Shown here piece after piece: positions 1-12,100 of a stretch of DNA of 64,000 nucleotides. Under the pieces are notes generated by a model. That model made no database searches. It worked only from the letters and a program-made list of their open reading frames with translations, and was not told the DNA's origin. The stretch comes from Watersipora subatra (Eukaryota; Bryozoa; Gymnolaemata; Cheilostomatida; Watersiporidae). The stretch covers positions 992,001 to 1,056,000 of the forward strand of contig NC_088710.1 in NCBI RefSeq assembly GCF_963576615.1, given 5' to 3'. A program made the position numbers and the translations under genes. The stretch's first letter is position 1. Each line of letters starts with the position of its first letter.

Positions 1-625
1 CACCCTAAACTCTGAAGAGACTAAGGTCGACAACAAGCATGTATAGTGTCTCCATCCTAAACTCTGAAGAAACTAGGGCCGACTACAAGCATGTATAGTG
101 TCACCACCCTAAACTCAGAAGAGACTAGGTCCGACTACAAGCATGTATAGTGTCTCCACCCTCAACTCAGAAGAGACTAGGGCCGACTACAAGCATGTAT
201 AGTGTCTCCATCCTGAACTCAGAAGAGACTAGATTCGACTACAAGCATGTATAGTGGCTCCACCCTAAACTCATAAGAGACTAGGGTTGACTACAAGCAT
301 GTATAGTGGCTCCATCCTAAACTCAGAAGAGACTAGGGTCGACTACAAGCATGTATAGTGTTTCCACCTTAAACTCAGAAGAAACTAGGGTTGACTACAA
401 GCATGTATAGTGGCTCCACCTTAAACTCAGAAGAGACTAGGGTCGACTACAAGCATGTATAGTGTCTGCACCCTAAACTCAGAAGAGACTAAGGCCGACA
501 ACAAGCATGTATAGTGTCTCCACCCTAAACTCAGAAGAGACTAGGGCCGACTACAAGCATGTATAGTGTCTCCACCCTAAACTCAGAAGAGACTAGGGCC
601 GACTACAAGCATGTATAGTGTCTCC
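1..625. repeat. 52-bp minisatellite in DHX38 intron 2
   Basis: About twelve head-to-tail units of 52 bp, each containing ACAAGCATGTATAGTG and AGAAGAGACTAG. The array runs off the left edge and stops about a dozen bases from the DHX38 exon 2 donor, so it lies in the following intron. Units differ at scattered positions. Confidence 0.95.
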
Positions 626-638
626 GGGGATGACTTAC

Positions 639-1440
639 CGTTTGTGTCTGTTCTTCTCACTATCACCTCTGTTGCCGTCTGCCTTCTCACTATCCTGTCG
701 CTTCTCTGTAGCCAACTTATCCAGACCTTAGGCATAAAAAGTGTGCTACTCATTAAAAAAACAATTTAAATGTTTACATTCTTAACTCCTATTAACTAAG
801 GGCTCCAGTTAAGACTGAGCTCTTATAATACGGCAAAGAACTTTTAAACAGAAACAAACAACCACAGGAATAGAATGGGAGCTAAACCTTCGGTAAGCTT
901 CTGTTCCTCTAGATCCCCTCGTAAAACTGATTTGAAGCATTTGTCTTCAAGCTAATGGAGTACAGAACAGAAAAAAACATACAGTAGCCAGTTAGTCGGA
1001 CCATAATTATCATCGATCATGTTTATAAGGTTGGCAGAAGGTCAGTTACTTGTAACAGCCCATGGATAAAGAGAGAGGACAACTTCAAATTAATCGAGTT
1101 CGTTTACATATTTTTTCTAATTATTCTACCCATGAATCATTCACTGCATGCATTAATTATACTGCATACGAGCATATACTGCATATAGCATTATACCGCA
1201 TATATTAATTATACTTTCCATCCACTGTGAGTATTTATCATATCTTGCATGTATTTAGCTATTTCAAATCTGAATATATAATTGCACAGACAAAGCAAAT
1301 ATGTTTTACTGCTAACCAAGCATGGATCTCTTTGGTGGAGCCATTTCTTCATCCTTTTTCTTCTTTTTCATTATAACCAGCCCACCCTTTTCTGTGCCAG
1401 AACTTCCAGCCAAGCGGTGAACAGAGTTGTCATCCGCCAT
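639..1440 (-). CDS. DHX38: DHX38/PRP16 pre-mRNA splicing helicase, first two coding exons (partial)
   Basis: Coding exon 1 is 1440..1317, with its ATG at 1440-1438 and donor GTTAGC. Coding exon 2 is 726..639, with acceptor CTAAG and donor GTAAGT. The join is phase 1 and reads through SMLGLDKLATEKR. This matches the N-terminus of animal DHX38 as I recall it: HRL near the start, then GGL, a basic run, and a serine-leucine-leucine-glycine-leucine-aspartate motif followed by a charged, disordered stretch. About 70 codons are present. The DEAH-box ATPase core would lie beyond the left edge. The family drives remodelling of the spliceosome before the second catalytic step, in the nucleus. The gene is divergent from VPS53. 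The assignment rests on a short N-terminal match plus correct splice signals and phase. Confidence 0.8.
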
Positions 1441-3166
1441 CTTATATGTAAACCCCGCAGTTAATAACTCAGTCGCATTTATTTAATGACACTCCAGGTA
1501 ATGCCATACTCGCTGTAAAAGATAATTCCTGCTACTTTGACAGGCCACATAACATATGGTATGCGATTGCCATAAACCTATACCGTGAACTAATTAGCCT
1601 TTAGTGACAAAAAACAGCTGCATGTTTTACACTAAACCCCTCACCTTGGCATTTAAGTTAGCACAATGCAACCTGCTATCTAATCCTTTAGATGCTTAAT
1701 GATTAGTTTAAATAGTGTAAGGCGGTATCCCATAGAGGCAGCAGATCCATAAGAGTGAATAGTCAATTTTTGAATATTTACATAAAACAGGAATAAATAC
1801 AGGTGTTAGTAATAACTAAGCATGTTTGACTAAAATTTACTGCTTAACACATTTACTATTATACTTAATAAACTGGAAATAAAAAGTTTTTTCTACGTTA
1901 TAGATCTGTTTAAACAAACCAAGAGAATTAATGTAATGTCAGTCTATGTTGGACAATAAATTACTACTAATATTAATCACTTAAATCCACACTTACTACA
2001 GATTATTAACCAGAGTTGTCATCGTGCAAAAGGTTAAACACGCCAATATAAGGAAGGAGCAACACATTGATATAATAAAGTGTTTATCATATCTATGGAG
2101 CAACAACATGATATGAGAGCCAATGGCAGAGCTAGTCACAAGCCTTGGTATTATAGGTTAGATCTTGGAAACGGCTGTTAAGTATACCTAAACAACACAA
2201 AAAGCGCACTAATTTGAGCATGCATTGCTAAAAAAAAGATAAAACAGACCAACAATCTCTACAGCGACCAGGCAAAGGTTAATTAAGCGCAATTCAACGA
2301 GTTTATTTATAATATTGTTCTTAGTTATCAATGTGCTACAAACGTGAATTTGCTTTTTATTTCGTCACGACTGAACTTACCGATAATAGTTGCTTTCATG
2401 TATAATAATTATTTTAATCGTCCGTATCAAAAGCGAATACTACAGCAAAGATGAGAATCTATAGCTTCTAAAGTTTAAGTTCCTGCATATAGATGTGAAC
2501 TTAGGATGCGAGATGTGTATAGAGATCTTTAATTTCCAATTTAGCCACACATCTTTATTTCTTCAAACGGTATCTACGTTGTATCTAAATGGTAGTAAAT
2601 GCCAGCTGTTGTATTTCAGCCACCTTTGAATACAAACGTAGACCTTGCGAAAATAGCACCACGGTTTTTGTTTCTTTATTTCGAGTACAGTAAATATCTT
2701 TTCAATGGTGCCTACTCTCTGACAAAATAAGATCAATTGTTAAGATCACCCCGACCGTTTTAATGAGCTCATAACACTTTGGGCTATTAGGTAAAGTTGT
2801 ATCCGGTTACGATTCGTTAATAAAATCATTGTAGGATAATAAAATAATGACCGCCCTCTTCCTTTTAACATTCAGTTTGGCTAAGTCGGTATTATTTTAA
2901 TTTAACATTTGCATTGGTTGGGTAACAAACTTTTATACGCTCATCACAACTGCAACACATGTGCCACATGTAAACGACAATTTGAGCAATACCCATATTT
3001 AGATTTATTAAAACTATACGACGATTTGCGTATAACGAATTTCAAGTAAAATTTACTTATGTATTTGTGTATTCTCACGTCTTGTTAGTTTATGTACACT
3101 AATTAACACGTATGATATTTTGTGATTGTGCAGTGTTTACTTACTTCGTTTTGTCAGCGATGAAAT
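1441..3166. other. Head-to-head intergenic region, DHX38 / VPS53
   Basis: AT-rich DNA between the two divergent start codons, expected to hold both promoters and 5' UTRs. I see no CpG cluster, no clear TATA-type core and no repeat array. Transcription starts cannot be placed from sequence alone. Confidence 0.5.
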
Positions 3167-6100
3167 ATGGCAACATTTGATGAGGATGATGATTATTTGG
3201 AAGCAGAAGATGAACATCTCAGTGATATTGTATCTTTTTCACCAAACGTACAAGAGGCTATTGACCAAGTAGGTTTTACTATTGCAAAAATTGTCTCGAA
3301 ATGCTTCATTTTCTCTGTTGCTGCCATTATTTTTGCCTGTATAGTGGTTAGATGCATATAGCCAATAATTCACCACTATAACTAGCAGTAGGCTTTATTA
3401 ACGGGCTACAATTTATGTTCTAAATGCTTTTAGGTCCTAACATCAGATGACCCTTTGGACATCCCCCACTTCAACGCTGTTGACTATATCAACACACTTT
3501 TTCCCACTGAACAGTCTTTAGTCAATATAGATGATGTAGTCAAAAACATTCGCGGCAAAATAAGGTTTGTTCACTTTTCAATGTCTATAGCAGTTTGCTT
3601 TTGTATCATAAATGTCTGCAATGTTAGTAATTGTCTAGAGCTCTGGATGGTGAGATCAGAGATGTGGTACGAGAACAGAAAACGGCAGGAGATGATGGAA
3701 AAGAATCTTTGGAGGAAGCTCAACTTGCCATCCAGGAGCTGTTCTCCAGAATTAAAGATATTAAAATGAGATCAGAGAAATCAGAAGAGATGGTTGGTGG
3801 TTTCAATAGTATTTCAATTATGCCTAATTATCACAAATTATGGTTTATGCCGAATGACATTTTACATTCTTGTTCAGTTTGTTAGCAAGATTTTCACTGA
3901 TGCCAGTGAGTTTTTTCATGTAACAAAGAAATGCATAGTCATCAGTCTAGTCACTGGCTGTACATAGCAGTCACCCGAAACAGTCATTTTTTTTACTTTT
4001 GTTTACTTCCCTATCAGTAGGAAGTGCATGAATATAGTGAAAGAAAGCTGAGCCCATTTGTTCTTCGCAGGTGAGGGAGATAACAAGAGACATAAAGCAG
4101 CTGGACCATGCTAAAAGGAACCTGACATGCTCAATCACTACCCTTAACCACCTGCACATGCTTGTCGGAGGTGTCGACTCTTTAGCGTAAGCAGTTGTCA
4201 TAGTATTAATTTTTGTAATTGTGTGATATCTGAAAGCTACAATTTTGAAAGCTTTCTTGCTTCAAGTGTACTAGATAGCATCTCTGCCCTTCTATTCGCT
4301 GTTTGTCATGTTTCCTTCAACATTTACCTTGTCAGCACTTATTGCCAAATTACACTTGCAGGAGCATGACAATTCAGAGGCACTATGGAGAAGTAGCGCA
4401 ACTCCTACAAGCTGTCCTGAATGTATTGGAACACTTTGAGAGTTATATGCACCTTCCTCAAGTCAGACAGCTGTCAGAAAAGTATGACTGCTAATTGCTG
4501 TGTCATTTGTCTTCTTTTTATCTATTTGGCAAGTTGAACTAATTTTTTATTACATGAATTTTATAGAGTGCAGACGATCAAATCCAATTTGTCCACTCAG
4601 GTCGTGAATGATTTCAAGGACGCCTTTGAAGGGCCTAACTCAAAGGTAAGCTATGCTTTCTTCTAACAAAGCATTTGATGTCAGAGTTAAAAAGGTGCAG
4701 GCTATGGATGGAATAGGTATGCTACAAGCGATGTAATGCTTTTTACAGTACGGACCTGGCAACTCCACACTCCTAGCAGACGCGTGCAAGGTTATAGATG
4801 TCCTTGACCCCAAGGTAAAAATGGAGTTGCTATCCTGGTTTATAAAGCTGCAGCTATCAGAATACCTCGTACTATTTGGAGACAACCAGGATGTGAGTAC
4901 ACGCTCTCTAGATCACTCACACGAGGTTGGCTGACTGGTCTAGCCTGAGAACCTTTATTTCTGACAGTTTGGGTTTGCTCCTCACTCAGTTAGTCTGTCT
5001 TCATTTCCTGTTAAAGTATCAGCGTATATTATGACATAAGTTATATTGTCAGATAAACTGTAAAGCTCTACCTCTGCATGTTGTATCTAAGTTGAACAGT
5101 CATTAGCTATGTTTATTGGAAACCTCGACATCAATGACCTTGACATCAATGCTTTAGTAAATACAATGTAATCTTGAGATTGTAACTCAGTGATAGTCGA
5201 GTGTATTAAAAATGTTAACATCCCACAGTTGATAGCACAAAAATTATGACGAAATTCCAAATAGTTATTGACTAACAGTCGTATATCATTATTGATTTTT
5301 TCAAATGCTGGAGGAAAAAATTCTAACATCTTAGCGAGTAGGAAATTTATAGAGGCAGCATGCAATAGGAAGTTGTCAGAGGCAGCATACAATAGGGAGC
5401 TATCTGAGACAGTATACATTAGGGAGTTATCAGAGGCAGCATGCAATAAGGAGTTATCATACCCTAATCTAAAAACATTAGCAGGTCTAAACTAGAGATG
5501 CCCCGATTCTAATTTCACCAGCTGATTCAGATACCGATTCGATATACCGATTCTTATTGAAAAATAATCCGATTCAGATCTTTTGTGTTGCATAGATAAT
5601 TGTTAATTTTATTATGCAAATATAAATATAATGCAAAGAAAATATAAATATTGATTTATTTGTTTGTATTTATGGAAAATAGATATACGTGTATATATAT
5701 TCACATACTGCCATACCGTGCATCTAGTAACAAAACAGTCCATGGTTCTTGAACTCTGTTATTAATAATGGTAATTACTGTTAGTCGTACAGCTTTCTCT
5801 GTGATAACGAAGTCTCTCTTCTACAGCTGAACGGACTGCTGCGCCTGTACAAGTTTAGTTCAAATAAATGTTTCTTTCAATTACCGTTAGTGATTCAATT
5901 CTCTCAGTGAGATGATGGAAGACAGGCTAAATACCGATAAGCCACTGAGATTATTTTATGCAATACAAACAATACGGTACATCATATCGTCAGGATCAAG
6001 AGAGAGATGGATAACTTTATGCATCGACTACTCAAATTACTTTCGTAATGCTAGTAAATAGAAACATTACACTGCACTCTTGTTGCTCATCATTGTTCTC

Positions 6101-9100
6101 TTGTTCGTGATTGGCTGCAATAAATCATATCGCTGTAATACCGCACTTTGTGATTACGTCCTGACTAAAGCCAAAAGATTCCTCAGCTGTTTGGATGGTT
6201 ATTAGACTATAGACATGAAATAGATTGTGTGACAGGCCTGGAATTCATTAGGTAAGAGTAAGGAACTTGCAGCTGATGATCTTTATTAGTGTAGCAGGCT
6301 AAAATACGGTTTTCTGCTAAATAGTTGATCTGTAAAAAAGTATTTGAACTATCTGATTTTTAAGAAAAGATCGGCCGATACCGATTCAGATACTTAACAC
6401 CCATATCGGCAATACCGATTCCGATACTAAAATCGGGGCAACTCTAGTCTAAACACTTCTGAAGTTTTGCTTTCACAGTTTTATATCATAGTTTATTTTT
6501 ACTGGCATTTAGTCATTATGTAAAACATTAATTATTGGGTATTGTTGATTTTATCATTTCATTTGTGATTTTATAAGAGCTGGTTGGCTGCTATGCAGGT
6601 AGCCTGGCTAGATAAGATTGACCGGCGCTATGCATGGATAAAAAGAGCTCTCGTCGAGTTTGAGGAAAAACATGGCAAACTGTTTCCTGAGAGCTGGGAG
6701 GTTTCTGAGAGGATCTGTGTGCAATTCTGCAATATAACTCGGGCGGTAAGAGTTGTCTACACATGGCAATTTCTAAATTTATTATGATTAAATTATTTCA
6801 ATGTTGAAGAGGCTTCTGACAGAATCAAATCAAATACCTTTTTGTAATACATTCATGCCAATTTATGCTTGGCCATGAAAGATTGCAATTTTGTTTCGCC
6901 TGTTATTTTGGTATTGTTAACGCACAAAAAATATCTTTAGAATATTGTAACAGAATCATTTATGAGGATACTTTATTCTTTACAAGAATATAATTATATT
7001 ATTTTATTATTTAGCTTCATGAATTTCTTCATACCAAAATAATTTGTTCCTTTTTTTTATTACAATGAAGCTTGATGAATGGAAACAAATTCTTAACTCG
7101 ATACTTCATAAGAATATATATGACAAGTGAAACTTGAAAGATCATGTTTGGCAGACCCTGTTTGACAGGTGTTTGACAGGTGTTTGACAGGTGTTTGACA
7201 GGTGTTTGACAGGTATTTCGTGAGTCTAAGCATGTGCTTGTTTGCAGGAGCTATCTAAGGTTATGAGCAGAAGATTGGTTGACATTGACGTCAAACTCCT
7301 TCTCTTTGCCATTCAACGGACAACAGCATTCGAGCAGCTGATATCAAAGAGGTACACTGGAGTGACTTTGAAGCCTGTAAGCATTTTATTGATGTCTATG
7401 GTCATGTGAGCATTTTGTTGATGTCTATGATACATGTGTACTCAAGAGTGCTTTACCTACTCAAGGTCACATCGATCATGGAAACAGGCTTCAATTTTTC
7501 AGAATATTGACAGAGCTAAGTTTTTTTCAATTTTAAACCACGTTAAAATACTAAATTAAAAAAGTTGGTTATGCGTTTGTTTTTTATTGCATTTAATGTT
7601 GACAAGAGAGCAGAGATACTTACTTTACCAAAGGAGCCTGTTCAACCACCTGTACAGCTCATAGTCATCTTTTCATATATAGTTCAAAGGTCTGATGTCG
7701 CACTCATCTATAATAACTTTCATGTTCTTCTCACGGTTATCTTCATATTCTGGGATGAAGTTCATTGTTCATGAATAGTTGATGCAGTTGAATTTTAAGA
7801 TTACTAGTGTTTGTTATTCGAGCCAAATATTTGTTTGTTACGCTAGTCAAAATTTGGAATATGGCCGGTACTTTTCACTTTATTTTAACTTGGATAAATT
7901 TGATCAACACGCGCGAGTAGATCAACACGGATGAGTAGATCGACACGGATGAGTAGATCGACACGGATGAGTAGATCGACACGGATGAGTAGATCGACAC
8001 GGATGAGTAGATCGACACGGATGAGTAGATCGACACGGGTGAGTAGATCGACACGGGCGAGGAAATCGACATGCGTGAGTAGATCGACATGCGTGAGTAG
8101 ATCGATACGGGCGAGTAGATCGACACGGGCGAGTAGATCGACACGCGCGAGTAGATCGACACGCGCGAGTAGATCGACACGCGCGAGTAGATCGACACGC
8201 GCGAGTAGATCGACACGCGCGAGTAGATCGACACGCGCGAGTAGATCGACACGCGCGAGTAGATCGACACGCGCGAGTAGATCGACACGCGCGAGTAGAT
8301 CGACACGCGCGAGTAGATCGACACGCGCGAGTAGAGTGAATATATTATAATATATTCACTCGCGGTGAATATATTAGCGTGACTTAGCGTGATTACGGAC
8401 AGACCTACAAACACACACAGCTATTATTATCGTAAAGATTATGTAATGCTTTGCAATATTTAGTTTGTATGCTTTATAAAAACTACTCATGTGTTACGCA
8501 AAACTGAAATCAAATAATCTACATATTTTTATGTTTTCTTTTGCATCATGAAATGTGGTTGTCACCATTTCATCCCTGAATCTCATGAAACTTTTAGTAT
8601 TAATTGTGCTGCAGTTCTTCTCTTGTCTATACTTCAAGTCCCGATAGTTTTGATCATGAAGTCCCTGACACAGCTTTGGCATGCCTCATCCTTCAAGGAT
8701 GTCTTGCAGTTTCTTCCGCTAGTACCTAACTTTCTGTTTTTATTTATAAGGTGAAACCATTCACTCAGGCTGCACCCCCTGTTGAAAGTCCCTCTGACTC
8801 TCTTAATCCGTTCCTTCAAAAGGAAGAACCTGAAGTTGAAGAAGAAAAGCAGACTTCATTTTCACCCTTTGCTGGAATCATAGCCAAGTGCTTCGAAACA
8901 CACCTCAATATTTACATAGAGTCACAAGACAGGTAGCCGAGGCTATATTAATTTATGCATAGAGTTACAAGGTGGGTAGCTGAGGCTATATTAATATATG
9001 CATGAAGTTACAAGGTAGGTAGCTGAGGCTATATTAATATATTCATAAAATTACAAGGCAGGTAGTTGGGATTTTTTAACAACAGTTGTGTACTGAGGCT

Positions 9101-12100
9101 ATGTTAAGCGATTATTTGTATCGCGGGTGTACGGCTAGTAGCTCAGTTTGTAAGAACTACCCATATCCTTAGTGATGATCTTCCTACCTCTCTGCAGGTT
9201 GCTCTCCGAGTTGATGGAGCGATTTGTGTCAGATATGAAGACATACAAAGTTCCGGAAATCTCTACAAGCAGCGAAGAAAACAATATCTTGCCTAGCTGT
9301 GCTGACCTCTTTGTTTATTACAAGAAATGCATGCGCCAATGTTCAGAACTCAGCAATGGCGAGGTTAGTCTCTTTCCCTCGTACCTTTTCTAGTTCAGCT
9401 CTCTGATAGACCTTTCTTATGCCATTTCATCATTCGTAGATTTTCAATCATCGCCTTTAGCTGTGAATTAGGCCTCTTCAACGTCACAGGGCTCTTCAAG
9501 GTCACAGGGCTCTTCAAGGTCACAGACCTCTTCTTTCATGCCTTGACAAGTTCACCTTTTCAATGAGTACTCTTTAAGGTCACAGGGCTCTTCAAGGTCA
9601 CAGGGCTCTTCAAGGTCACAGGGCTCTTCAAGGTCACAGGCCTCTTCTTTCATACCTTGACAAGTTCACCTCTTCAATGAGTCAACATGTTAGTAACTTG
9701 ACTGACGAGTCCATTAAATCCCTACTCACTCATTTTACCAAATGACCATGTTATATGTGCTATTCTTATTGTAGCCAATGATAAACCTTACTAGGACATT
9801 CCAGAAGTACCTACGAGAGTATGCTAATAGGATTCTAATGTGCTCACTGCCCAAGTAAGTTCATCGGAAATTATGTCCTCCTGGAGAACCCGTTGTCAAC
9901 CCATCGCCTGTCATGTTTGTAGAATATATGTTCTCGACACTTACCATATGATATGCCATGGCATGCTTTGCAGAGTGCCTATTCAAAGTACTCTGGGAAC
10001 TGCTGGTAGTCTCATCCAGTCAATACTGAAAGAGGGAGACAGTTACAAGTTTAGTGAGGAGGAGCAGAGGCAATGCTGCATCATGCTTTGCACTGCTGAG
10101 TACTGCATGGAAACCTCACAACAGCTTGAAGAGAAACTCAAGGAAAAAACGGACACTCAGCTATCAGCCCAGATATCTCTGTCAACTGAACAAGACCTTT
10201 TTCATGGGTGAGTTGGAGACACCTCTTAGCTTGATTCACTGAACTCCAGTAATCTCAGTGACCTCTAGTCATAGAGTTATCTCCCCCTAGAGTGATAACT
10301 ACACGAGTGTTTCCGGTGCCAACAAGGAGCGTTTAGGCCACGCCTCTTTTTTGTGCTAGTCAGTCGTAGTGATTGACTAGATAATAACATCAGCCATGAA
10401 AAGGGTTAAACAAGGATCATGAATTTCCAGTTGAGATAGTAATTAATGCTCATATTAAAGAAAAGATGATTATAGTTTATTACTCTAATATATGCTTATT
10501 ATTTAAAGCAATTCAATACCTACCAGGGATTGCTAAACATATTATGGAAATGTTTACTTTTTCATTTCTATAAACATAAATATTTCCATAATTTTAGGGA
10601 AATGGATATGGACATTTTATTTTACAAGTATGGAAATGGTATGAAAATGGAAATAATATGGAAATGAATTATGGAAATGCTATGGAAATGGAAATAATAT
10701 GGAAATGAATTATGGAAATGGAATTAATATGGAAATGAATTATGGAACTTTTATGGAAATGGAAATAATATGGAAATGGAAATACTATGGAAATGAAGTA
10801 GGGAAATAGAATTAATATGGAAATGAATTATGGAAATGGAAATAATATGGAAATGGAAATAATATGGAAATGAATTATGGAAATGGAATTAATATGGAAA
10901 TGAATTATGGAAATGGAATTAATATGGAAATGAATTATGGAAATGGAAATAATATGGAAATGGAAATAATATGGAAATGAATTATGGAAATGGAATTAAT
11001 ATGGAAATGAATTATGGAACTTTTATGGAAATGGAAATAATATGGAAATGAATTATGAAAATGGAAATTGTGACATACACGCAATCCCTGATACCTACAT
11101 GACTTGCCAAGGCACTGAATAGATAGTGAGTGAAAGTGAAGGTAATGCAAGCAGTTACTCATAGATAACATATATAGTCATACTGGGGTTGTATTACATT
11201 GGTGTGATGGGAAGCTAATCAACTGCCATCAACTATGAGCTGTACTACCCGGTGTTGCCCGAGTAATAAAAAAGTATTTGGACAGAAAATTTATTTTTAT
11301 ATAACATTTACTATTCTAACTTTTAAACTTCATATCATGAGAAAATATTTTTAAGCAGTTTAAATGAATTAAGAGGAAAAAGAAAACAACTCTAAAGGTT
11401 TGCAAGCTTTTTCAAACTACAACTTTTAAATTTCATATCATGAAAGAAGTGTTTTGTTGAAATAAATTAGGAAAAAAAATAAAACTGTAAATGTGTTTAA
11501 ATGTAAAATAATTAGCAAGTAATGGCTAAATATAACCTGTTTAGCTATGATTACAATGAAAAATTATTTAATAAATAAGGTAATAAAAAAGTCTATTTTA
11601 TTTTTATATAATTATAGTTAGTAGAATTAAGTATAATTTATTTTTATTTAACATATAACAACATTTACCACTTTAACTTTCAAACTACATATTATGAAAA
11701 GTGTTTTGTGTAATTGAAATAAATGAAGAGAAGAGAGAAAATAAAAACAACGGTAAATGTTTTCAAGCTTTTTCAAACAACTACCACATTTAAACTTCAT
11801 ATCATGAGAGAAGTTTTTTGTTAAAATGAATTGAAGAAAAATGAAACTGCAAATGTGTTTAAATGTAAAATAATTAGCAAGTAATGCTAAATATAATCTG
11901 TTTAGCTATGATTACATGTAAAATAAAAAATTATTGTAATCATAGCTAATTTTTATTACTTTATTTAATAAATAAAGTAATTCACAACTACTTTTTTATT
12001 ACTTTATTTAATAAATAAAGTAATAAAAAGTCTATTTTATTTTTAAATAATTTTAATTTAGTGTAATTAAGTATAATTTATTTTTATCTAACATATAACA

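Noticed and set aside
7875-8414. Serine-rich repeat proteins on both strands
   Set aside because: By-product of the 18-bp minisatellite in VPS53 intron 9.
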